From Neospora caninum Liverpool (lineage: Eukaryota > Apicomplexa > Conoidasida > Eucoccidiorida > Sarcocystidae), in NCBI RefSeq assembly GCF_000208865.1, contig NC_018390.1, forward strand, positions 1,598,790-1,662,789: DNA of 64,000 nucleotides. Direction: 5' to 3'. Both the position numbers and the translations under genes were made by a program. The notes beneath the pieces are model-generated. The model was not told the DNA's origin, did not search any database, and saw nothing but the letters and a program-made list of their open reading frames with translations. Positions 12,301-22,230 of the stretch are shown piece after piece (the stretch's first letter is position 1; every line of letters begins with the position of its first letter).

Positions 12301-13260
12301 CGGGCTAGAGCTGAGCTGGGAAAACGAAGACACCGCCTTTCGAAGCGTCACGAGGTCTTCTTCGAGTCTCCATGGGGCTTCTAAACAGAAAGGTGAGACA
12401 GGTCGACGAAACTAGGAAGATGAGACCGAGCGTGTTTCTCACTCCGTGCACGTATTCGCCGCGGCCACTGTAGCGGCCAAAACAGGCGACTCAAAAGTGG
12501 ACTCGCATGGGTAAAGGTACAGGAGAATCCCACAACCACGAGAAACACGAAATAGCATCTTTTCACTCTTTCGGCAGAAGCATCTTCAACTCAAGCACGC
12601 CAAACCGTTTTCCGCCTCTTTCGCCTACTGCACCAAGAGATGCAAAACGGCGACAATCGAAGATGCGGTTGACCACGCTTCCCCGGCGCCATATTCCATT
12701 GGAGAGTGACCTTATCTTTTTTGCTTGAGAGTATACTCGAAGCGTCGAGACACCGTCCTAGCTTAGTCTTTGCTACAAAACGTATACTGTTTATTTCCCG
12801 CCTAGGGTTATCTTGTCTTACCGGAGTACCACCGGCCGTCTCGACTGTTCCTCCATGGTCGCACATCAAAGGAACGGATGCCATCGTACAGCTGGCGGTT
12901 TATATCGACATTCTGGGCATGGGTGAGGTCCATGTAACGCGGAGCGGTCACGTCGGTTAGAGTGCTGTGCACGGTTGCCGGAAGCGCGAGCTCGGTGAGG
13001 GTCATATCTCCAAAGAGGCGCATCCACGCAGCTGCGCTCTGCCGACTCGGTATTCGTTTTCGTGGACGGATTGCGGGCCCGAAGCGAAACTCGGGATATG
13101 TCGTTTCCGGCAGCTTGCTGGGGCGGTCATTTTTCGTTTCCGGTTCGCAGGCGGCAAGGATGGAGAGGCAAAGCAGCAGCAGGCCGTTGAAACCTGCAAG
13201 ACGCAGCAGACGCTGGCGGCGAGACGGAGAGAGACCCCGACATTCGGTCATCCCCCACAT
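9332..13260 (-). CDS. PI-PLC X-domain membrane protein, 880 residues, 4 exons
   Basis: Exons on the minus strand are 13260-12822, 12380-11400, 11008-10086 and 9631-9332. Phases agree (1, 1, 0) and the total is 881 codons. The ATG at 13260 has A at -3. Residues about 17-38 form a signal peptide or signal anchor ending LAAC. Residues about 79-140 match the start of the phosphatidylinositol-specific phospholipase C X domain: the WMRLFGDMTLTELALPATVHS segment with candidate catalytic His98, then QNVDINRQLYDGIRSFDVRPW. The second catalytic His expected soon after FDVR is not seen; the spliced sequence there reads DGRWYSEAPW. The C-terminus has a transmembrane span (about 817-845) and a short Pro/Ala-rich tail. 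Known family members cleave phosphoinositides or GPI-like lipids. Whether this one is active is doubtful. The mid-region Cys-rich stretch (about residues 485-520) is unassigned. Confidence 0.72.
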
Positions 13261-14872
13261 CCTGGAACTTCTTTTCGGATGCGCATTGAAGAAGCAATAT
13301 CAGCTGCCAGTGGAGACTGGCCGAGAGAGAGAGCGTGGGGCCCCAAAAAAACGTATTGTGCCGGAGATCCAGGCACACTTCCTGCAGCATGCTGCGCAGA
13401 GGACGGCTTAAACTCCCCCGCTTTGCGGACGCCCAGTCGCATCGTTTCCCCTGGCCAGGGCTAGCAGGGAGGCATCCGTCTCCTGCTCGAAGGCAGCTCC
13501 AGCCGTGTTTCCGATTCAGCGCTGCACGGGGAACACAATTCTCCTGAATCGGCTTTTGAAGAACAAAAGGAACAAACCAGCTTCTCTAACTAGGAACGCT
13601 CGCTACAGTGGCGACGGTTGCGATACGCGACTGCAGGAAATTTGGCGCATGGACGGCCTGATCGTCTCCCGGAGGGTTGAATGCCTACTCGCGAGGATGC
13701 CAGCGCAGTTTTTTGCCGTCATGCAAAGCATCTATTATTGGAATTCCGACAAGGACAACATGTGAAAAGGACGCCTGCAAAATGCAACACACTACTTGGG
13801 AGCGCCTATTTTTCGACGGAAACAGCAGTAGCCTCCTGGCGCTGTCCCTCGCGCTCTCCGCACATCCGACCCACCGGTTCGTCAACGGACGCTGCTCCGC
13901 ACCACACGCCCTCGCGGCTAACGCTGTTTCTGATACGCAAAGAAACGACGAGGGGAGTTTGTTCAGAAATGTGTCACTTGGAAAGACCTCTGAAACACTG
14001 CTCAGCGCTCCGTGGAGAATCGTCTCTCGACGGCGGAGAGGACGTTGACGAGGCAGGCGACGAATGCGCCACGGAGACAGCGCGGCCTGTCATGTGTCAA
14101 CTCCTCACCCAGACACGCGTGAGTTCCAGTCCGCGTTGCACATATCGGAGAGCACTCTGCATTTTCTCCCCGGCCTCCTGAGGTTTTTGTCGTCCGCGCC
14201 ACGGCGTCTCTGTTACGCCGTTGCAAAAAGGACATGGAATGAGAGAGCGGAATTTGCTGCCGAGAGTAACACGCGGAGGGCTGGTAGAGAGCTCAGACCC
14301 AACGCGGCTCCAGTCCAAAACTGGGTGACAACGAACAGGACTGGGATCTTTTTCACGCACATTCACCTGTGTGTCCGGTGTCGAACATTGAGCCTGGGAT
14401 GCTTTGTCCGCTTGCCCCAAAACAGCAACGGGAGTCGCCGCTGTCAGGGGACTGCGGCCGCACGAACGGCCGATACACACGCGATCGCCGACACCGTTGA
14501 CTACTCGATGCGAGCCGGGTGGGTTTGACAGACTTGCCTCACGCACACATACTACTCTGTCTACGGGTACATTCGAAAATCTGGCGAGTAATGCGTGGAG
14601 TAGACAGCATGTCTTTTCTGAAAGTCGCCCCCGGGCGCACGCAGCAACTGGCGGCGCCCAGAATCCTTGGCACATCAGCTGGGTCCACGAAATCTACCGC
14701 AGCCACCCGCGGGGAATCCCTCTTCGATGGCCACTATGGAGACGGGGGACAGCAAGCGCGTGGAGTCATTCGCATTTCCGCTCTACCGAGAAAAGTCTCG
14801 AACCGCCTCTCGAGCAGCCATGCGGGACGAAGTGTGCAAATGAAAGAGGCATGCAGTAGCATGAGCTTGCGG
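13261..14872. other. spacer between two minus-strand genes
   Basis: This holds the presumed promoter and 5' untranslated region of the PLC-X gene (right next to 13260) and the 3' region of the gene ending at 14873. Frames of up to about 190 codons exist on both strands (for example 14097-14675 minus), but they lack splice or composition support. I see nothing else. Confidence 0.45.
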
Positions 14873-17515
14873 TCACCTCAGACTGTCCGCTTCCGCACAG
14901 AACTGCTGTGCGGGAAAAAACACAAGATGGTGTGCGAGAGACAGGGGGACAATACCAAATGCTGTTTTCACTGCGCCGAGGCGCTTGCTGCTATAGGGCA
15001 CCCAGTTGCCATGGGTTGACGGCCGATTGTACACGGCCTTCGGTTCGACGGGTTTGAAGGAATTCTCGTTCCCCGGTACAAATATCCTGCCATTTCCTGG
15101 AGGACTCGTCGCCTTCAGCTGTGGAGCCGCAAGTACGAGAGGCGCCGCTGCACTGAGCGGAACGCGCAGAGGTGACACAACACAGTGCCGCACCCAGTAC
15201 GGCTTGTCACCGACAAAAAGAGGTAACATCCGGACGCAAATGAAAAAGGAAAGGTGAAACGACCCAGGATACACGAAACCTCAGACGAAACCGCGGCAAA
15301 AAGCCCTTCTGAGAGAACTGATAAAGGCACGACCGTCTTCACCGGCGATTTCCCGTCTCCAATCACTGCGTCAAATGGAAACATCCAGATGAGGTACGAT
15401 TTCGTAAACAGCCTAGGCGGGAGATAGTTTTTGAGGACAGCATAGATACGGAAGACGGCTTGTTGCCGACCTTGTGGTCTTTGAGCAAAAAAAAGCCTAC
15501 ACAACTTTCGAGGCCGGTGGGGACAAGCGTGTAGTTTGTGGGGCCATCACCGTTAACACAACTCTGGTCACGGGAAGAATTCACCTCCTTTTGCCTCATT
15601 GTCTCTGTCACAGCTGACCACCATATCTCTCGCAGGAGAAATACCTGGCAGTTTTAGCCGTCACAAAGAGAACTTCTGCCACCCTTAACAACGCTCCCGC
15701 TACCATAGCTGTCGTGAGAAACCGTCTCGTTAGAAGAACTGCGAAAACGGCATGCGGAAAACACGCTTGTTTCCTAACCACATATGCTGCGGCATATGGA
15801 GTTTTACCGAGAAATACGAACAACATAAAGCAGCTCTTTTCCTGTAAACCCAGCAAGCATTCTCCGCCATAGTGGGTCAAACCCCTTCTTGCCTTCACGA
15901 GAACAGAAGCCGACTGGTTTCCCCGTCGTCGCGCGGCTCCGGGTGTGTACGTGGAGTCTAGCCAAAGCTACCTCTCGAATCCAATCGAAAGCAAACTCTC
16001 CACGCTGTATTCGAGTGAACTCTTTGCCTTTTGCAACAACCCAGCTGCCCGGGAGTGGTGAGAGATCTGCTTTGCTGTATGTGGGAAAGCCGCGTAATGA
16101 CGGCGCCTCCACACGGCCGCGCATTCTCCAAATACTACGCGAGGCTTGTTCTCTCCGCACCTTTTCCGCAGTACCGCTTTCGCGCCGGAATCAATCACTA
16201 TGGCGACCTGCATGTGCATCAGTTCTTGCGACCGCGCAAATTCTTCGAGCGTATACCCACGAGGGACGTGTGGAGGAGACGAAAAAAAACACAAGGGAGG
16301 GGCGCAACGCTGGCAAACCTTTGGTTTGCTCTTCGTTCTGTTGTTGCGTCGCTCGACTCGGTGCCCTACGAGGGTTTTTCAGGAGCCTTTCGGGAAGACA
16401 GGCGGCTGAGGATCGGTGCCGCCAATCTTGCGTTTGCCGAGAGGCTCGGGGAAAGGCACGCGCTGCTTCGGAGACCACTGGAGCCAGCCTGTTTTGTTTG
16501 GCGAGAGGAGGCAGAATGGATTCGAGGACCGACGATACGGGATTGTCACGGGCAGGGCGGGGACGAAAAAGAAGCGTTTCGTCGCATGTGGGAACTTTGC
16601 TTGAGCCGTTCCCAAGGCAATTAGATCATGCATGTACTGCAGTTTCTCCGAGCCTGCGCACAAAATGCACGAGAAACGGTCGCATGTACTACCGACGTGC
16701 AGGACACCGTTGGCCCCCCGCTGGGGGTCAACGCGAGGGGTATTCTCCTCGTGAATCAACCAGACGACGGCGTTGAAGGAGAGCAAGTGAATCTGGATCT
16801 CGAAGGAGAAGGCTCGTCACCGATGCAGGGCCCCGGTCGGAAGCGGGGAAAAGGCACAGTACGCTTACGCTAAACGCAGGTGCGCAGGCGCAAGAGTAGC
16901 ATACCCACCCGAAAGAAAAATAGAGTAAACAACTGGCAAGAGAGAGGAGTAGAGGAACCAAGTTTCCCCGCAATATCGGCAGCAACTGTTCATTACTGCG
17001 ACATATCCCTTGGTTAATGTTTTCTGGTGAAACTGGAGCGCTGGACTCGTGCGAGGTCAGCAGACAACAGAGAGCCATCATGCAGGAAGAACGTGGAGAA
17101 ACGTTGTGCACAGAGGTAGTCGCTCCTGAGGCTCGGGCGAAGGGAACGGCCTTCAACCCTGGTGTAGACTTTCTCTCCCCGTGAGGGCTCGACTTGTTCG
17201 CAGAAACATGGAGTTTGGAGGACTCCACCGACGGCAGGTAAGCTTAGAATAGACACTTCTGGATGTCCACAAAACCCGACCAGGCGATAGAACACACTGT
17301 CTCCCTCACTCTGAGGCTTCCTTATCCGCGCCTCACGCCAACTTACCTTCCTGAAAGCTCATGAGCGTCTTTTTCATCTGAGGTCCCATGGCACGTTTGT
17401 AGTGCCATTCCATAATCTCCCACTTCAACTCGTCGATGTAAGGCCGGAACCCGCTGCGGTCAAAGTGGACGCGGAACTTTGTGAATTGGCCCTCGCGACG
17501 GTATCGGAACGCCAT
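14873..17515 (-). CDS. unrecognised conserved-looking protein, about 267 residues, 5 exons
   Basis: Proposed exons are 17515-17347, 16812-16693, 16242-16161, 16074-15972 and 15202-14873. All junctions agree in phase (1, 1, 2, 0) and the total is 268 codons. The ATG sits in a strong context (AAAACATGG). Exon 1 begins MAFRYRREGQFTKF and is rich in aromatic and basic residues, including IDELKWEIMEWHYKRAMGP. Exon 2 encodes AFSFEIQIHLLSFNAVVWLI. Exon 3 encodes QELMHMQVAIVIDSGAK. The last exon is Pro-rich (NSFKPVEPKAVYNRPSTHGN). Exon 1 is the most secure part. The last exon's acceptor (TGACAAG) and the true 3' end are less certain; a further donor at TGG|GTGCCC, about two-thirds of the way through exon 5, is possible. 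The high Trp/Arg/Tyr content and lack of low complexity suggest a conserved structural subunit, for example mitochondrial. I do not recognise the family, so this is a guess. Confidence 0.5.
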
Positions 17516-20268
17516 GTTTTACTTTAGACAGACTTCCGGGGCTGACGCCGGTAGGATTCGCAGACGGTCGCTGCGCGGAACCCGAGAAGCGGTACACACC
17601 GCGGCAGGCAGAATATCCCTTTCGTTTTCTGTCACGGCGAAGCTGGAAGCGAGAAACAACGGTTTGTGCATGTCACGGACGCGTCCGAGACGGGTGCGCC
17701 CAGCTGTCTGCGTGCGACGTAGGGACGCGCCACACATGAGGAGGACACTCCAGAGGCGCACAGTCGGCAGACGGGAGCGAGAGTAAACGATGTGAGAAAA
17801 GCTTGTCCAAGCGAGTGAAGACAAAAGATGCTAGTATCCCCTGTTTGTGGAAGAGTAGAGAACAGACGAAAGGACGCGATCTCGTGTCGACTTTGGCTTC
17901 CGATCGCGCACAAACATGCTGAGAAAACCGCCGCCCGGGACGGTCATCATCTTAACTTGATCGATCTTTCACGGAGACGACGCAGAAAGGCAACAACAGC
18001 CATGCACAAAAGTTTTCACTCAGGTGACCGACGTTTCTGCCAAGGACGAGTGATCGTGACAGTTTTGCAACAGGCACGCGATACTCTTAACCGCACGGCA
18101 TGCAACTCCGTGCATGCGTCAATTGGCCACGGTTTTCACGTGAGGCAGAGATGTTTTTCTGCATATCTAGCTCCAGGGCTTTCTGTACGAGACAGCATGT
18201 GCCTTCTCTCCACCTTGCCGTGCCTTCTACCAGCATAATTCACCCAAGTGCGGTAAGCATTTAATAATATCGCACGCACTAAAAGGCGAAACTTGACTGG
18301 ATGCCCCGTACCGGTGAAGCGGCCGTGGGAAAGCCTCTGAGGACATTTCCTAATGTGTTGCCCCTCGCGTAGTCGAAAAGTGGATAAAATCTTCTCGAAA
18401 GGGTATTCCGGAAGCGGAACCCACTATGTGAATAAGGAGCGTCTTCCAAGCTGTGTAGAAGTCGGTGACTGTCTGCCAGGAGCTTTTGCGAGACAAATGC
18501 AAGACACACAGTCGTAAGGCAGAGACACAAAAAGGTTAACAGAAGTATTTCGCGGGAGATGTCTGCACTTCCTGGCGTCAAAGGGAAAAATCGAATCCCG
18601 GTTCCGTAGTTGGCCCACCGCGGGATTCTGGTGCGAAAACCACCGGGGCTGACCGCTGGACGAGCGTCGAATCGACGGCGTTCTCGGCAACAACTTGCAA
18701 GGTTACAGAAGATCTCAAGAGTTTATGTCATCTCCAAGAGAAGACTGAAAACGCGGGGCACAGCTTTTGTATATTTCGCTTCAGCGCCATGCACTCGAGT
18801 TTTTTTTCCCAGCGATCGCCCCAGAAAAGCCGCACTCAGTTGTTCGTGTGAAACGGGCGTAGCAGGCCTTGCCTCGACGTCTGTGTAACTTTCTTATTCG
18901 TCAAGCACGTATATAGATTACACTGCCTACCTATACTGCAGATATGGTGTATGTGTACGTATGTATGGACGCAAACACCCCAGGGAGTTCATGGACAATG
19001 CGCACCTCCGTTCCACACACGCCCGAACAGAACTGCTGACGCTCGACAGAGCCCGCGCGTAGTCCGTGCCTTCCGTGTGTTTGTCACGCAGAAATATTCC
19101 AGCGCACACTTTCGTTGGTGAGCGAAGGAAAACCCAGCTGCCCGGTGCGTCTTCGCGAGCGCGCCGCCCTATCTGCTGCATTCCTTGGCTCAGTGATTAA
19201 GATTTTTCTGCGCGTCTTCTCTTGCACGAGAACCGGCAAAGCGTCTCGCGTTCAGAGGGAGGTGAAACGCGCTACAGCGGATCACTCTCGTGTGCCTGTC
19301 AGCCTGCCGTGCCGTGCGCGTAGCCAAGAAGCCACGCCGCAAATCAGAGCGTCGACGATGCGTCAGTCGTAGCATTCGACCCCGCTAGCCAGCACCTTCG
19401 CATCCGCGTCAGCAAATGAGCTATTTCCCTCCGTGAGAACACGAAGGACGACAAGTTCTGCTGCGACTCGGAAGTGAACACTGGCACATCGCCGTTCACG
19501 TGACAGAAAAAGACGCATCCATGGCCAAGGGCCAGAACGTTTTCATCTAACACCGGACACGTGTTCTCGAAAGCCGGCCGGTAGAGTGGGAGAGCTACCT
19601 TATTGCGAGACACTCACGAACCCAAAACCGTAACTGCGTAATCTCAAAGGTAGTTGCGATAGGACCATAACACAATGATGTCTACACAGTTCACTCCTGT
19701 ATTGTTTAACTCAGTTAATTCGTGTTAGATTTGATGTTCTGTACCAACCGATCTAAAATCGTCTTCGCCCCAGTGCCTCAGCGTCGAGACTGGACGTCTT
19801 CCTGGGCGGCTCTTGTGCAAGCGTTCGCCACTGTCTTCGCGAGCACACTTACCCGCAAACTTCATTCCTCCTGACGCGCCGAGTCATTCCTGTCGAGATT
19901 CCCATCCTCCTCTCTTCCTTTGTCCGCATTTGCACGCAGTCGTTCCCCACCAGACTAGCCCGACCACTTCTCCCGTCGCCTTCAAGGCACTCTGAATCTC
20001 CTCGAGTCTTTCCGTTCTTGGTGCGTCATTCGCTCTTGTCCTCTCTTCTCTGGCGCTGGCCTTGACCTTCGGCGTAGCCTCTCTTTTCATGTGCTCTGCG
20101 GCCCTCGCTAGCCTCCTTTCCTTTCCTGTCCCGTCTCGCACCTGCGTTCCTTTGACGGACCCCCCCTTTCCTCTCTCTTCGTGTGTCCCTCCAAACGCTC
20201 AAGGTGTTTGTGATATATCCCACAGCGGCGACTTGACCTGCCTTTGCTACGCCTTGTCTGCGCTCTCC
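17516..20268. other. intergenic spacer, 2.75 kb
   Basis: This contains the 5' region of the gene starting at 17515 and the 3' region of the gene ending at 20269. A minus frame at 18279-18581 begins with a hydrophobic stretch but has no ATG. Two TGCATG-type motifs occur between 18097 and 18120 (GGCATGCAA and GTGCATGCG). I see no supportable gene. Confidence 0.45.
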
Positions 20269-21656
20269 CTACGCCCGGCACTGCGCCTCCGCGTTCTGTT
20301 TCGCCTCCGTCCCGGGCAGTACCGCCTGCGTGGCATCTCTTTCCCTCATTTCTTCCTCTTTTTTGGGTTGCTCGGTTTCATCTCCCCCTCCATCGGCTTC
20401 TTCCGCCCTTCTCTCCCGGTCCTGCGCCAGCCGTTCTTGCTGCTCCTCCTCTTCGAGTTGTTTCTTGGTTTTGCACAGCGTGGGCGGCGGCGCGTCGAGA
20501 GCTCCCTCTGCCTGTTTCTGTCGAAGCCAGTCAAGGCCTTTCGCGTCGCCGAAGTCCATGGTGTACTTGGTCAGGTCGATGCCGCGATCTCGCCAGAACT
20601 GAAGGTTTCTCTGCCTCTTCCTTTCTCTGAACAAGGTCAGCGCACGATAGAGGCGGCGCCACTGATGGAAACTTGCCCTCAAACAGGCGCGTCACGAGCG
20701 AGGGGCAACAAGCCGGCTCGAAGCCGAACGCAACGATGTGCACAGCGCCGCACGGAATCACACACGCTGCCAGCGGTAAAGCGGGTGAAACTGGGGGAAA
20801 AAAGGTGCATGCGCGGCCTTCTCACCACGGATTGAACAGCCCCCATCCGAAACAGAGGTATAAAAATATCCACAAAGTCTGTACACCAAACAGCCCACCA
20901 ACGTTCTTGTCTCCGGGAAATGTGGGCATCATGGCAAACACTTTCCCTGATGGGGTTCCCCTACGGGGGCTGCTACCCAGCGAAGATGCGTCTTCGCCAC
21001 CCTGGACGGCGTACCGCTCCCAGCCTGGCGCAGCACACATCCTGCATTTCCATGACTCACCGGTACTCGGCGAGCTGAACTCTGTACAGATTCTTTGCTT
21101 CCGCGTCACCCCATTCGGCAACAGGCTCCAGGAGCTTCATGACCACGGTAGGTTTTCGCAGAGTAGTCCACCACACTTTTCGGAAAAAATTGAGATCCTT
21201 TTCCGAGTACGGCCCGCCAACGGGCGGCTTTGTGAAGGGTCGCTTGAGTGCATTCTTCTCCCGCCTCGTCAGGCGTTTTCGTTTCGCCCCAGCTTCCCCT
21301 TCTGCTGCCGGTTTCCCCTGGGTCTCGGGATGAGTCCTGTCACCCGACCCTGCGTTCGGCTCGTGCCTCGCTTCCGATCCAAGATCACCATCGCCAGCTT
21401 CTCTTGCTGCGTCCGTGGTCTCTGCAACTGGCTGAGTTTTCTTAGCCTTTGCATGCACCACCTGGTAGAGCTCTAGAAATCTGGCCAACAGCTTATGGCG
21501 GCTCTTGAACATGAGGAGACTGAACAACCCAGAGAAGAGACGCCACACTCTCAAGTACCAGGGTACACACAGGCAACGCAACCTCGCGTCTCGTGTAACG
21601 AAGAGTGGCATTCGACGATTTCCTGACAAACCTTTGACAGCATTCCGAACCCGCAT
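20269..21656 (-). CDS. membrane protein of unknown family, 382 residues, 3 exons
   Basis: Exons are 21656-21061, 20969-20826 and 20677-20269. The phases agree (2, 2) and the total is 383 codons. The donors CG|GTGAGT and GTG|GTGAGA are strong; the acceptors GTAGCAG and TTTGAG are weaker. An N-terminal hydrophobic segment lies around residues 32-50 (WYLRVWRLFSGLFSLLMF). A clear transmembrane span sits at about 222-246 (GVQTLWIFLYLCFGWGLFNP). It is followed by a basic, aromatic-rich stretch (ASFHQWRRLYRALTLFRERK, then RNLQFWRDRGIDLTKY) and a highly charged Glu/Lys/Arg coiled-coil-like C-terminus. The loop between the two membrane segments is Lys/Arg/Glu-rich, with a PFTKPPVGGPYSEKDLNFFR motif. 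I do not recognise the family. A mitochondrial or ER membrane subunit would fit the layout. The start could instead be the Met at residue 16. Confidence 0.6.
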
Positions 21657-22230
21657 CCAGACGTAGCCTCTATACGATCAGAGCCTCGAACCACGAGCGC
21701 GCATTCCAAAGCTAGCCGCAAGCCGCCTCACACGGGAGTTCCCCGGGGCAACCGTCCACCGAATACACGGGTTGGCGGCGCCGACGGGTTCCCCTCTTCA
21801 CCGGATGCTGACGGTCCGAAATTGCGTGTGACGCTTCCGCCCTCGAGTTCAGAATCATTTGCACGTTTGCGGTTCGGTCTTGAATCGCTACTTCATATGC
21901 ATCAGCCTCAGCGGCGGATTATCCGGGAAGCTTGAGGAGACAGACACCTGCGACGAGCTGCGTGGTGTGATTGCCCTCGACGAACGCAAGGGACAGCACA
22001 AGACTTGGAGCTGGAAAGCGAAGTTAACTGTCTGCATTTAGCTACCCAACACGTGATGTTTCTAGCGGCGAAGCACAAATCGCTGAGAGGACACATCGAA
22101 GCTTCAGCCGCCCAGAAAAGAAGCACTTAACCACCGCACTCTCGTGCAGTCGCTATGGTGTCCAAGCGCCGCCGGCAACTGCTGCTCGAATTGAAGCACA
22201 CAGGAGAAAAGAGGATTCCCGCTCCACTGC
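21657..22230. other. spacer upstream of the 21656 gene
   Basis: A 574-base interval between two minus-strand genes. It must carry the 3' untranslated region of the gene ending at 22231 and the promoter of the gene starting at 21656. I see no open frame or RNA gene that stands out. Confidence 0.45.

Noticed and set aside
15889..16776. 295-codon plus-strand frame
   Set aside because: It is antisense to exons of the 17515-14873 gene, which have matched splice phases; its composition is Arg/Ala-rich.
20062..20835. 257-codon plus-strand frame
   Set aside because: It is antisense to exon 3 of the minus-strand membrane protein gene, has no splice support and is rich in Phe/Leu/Ser as expected for a shadow frame.
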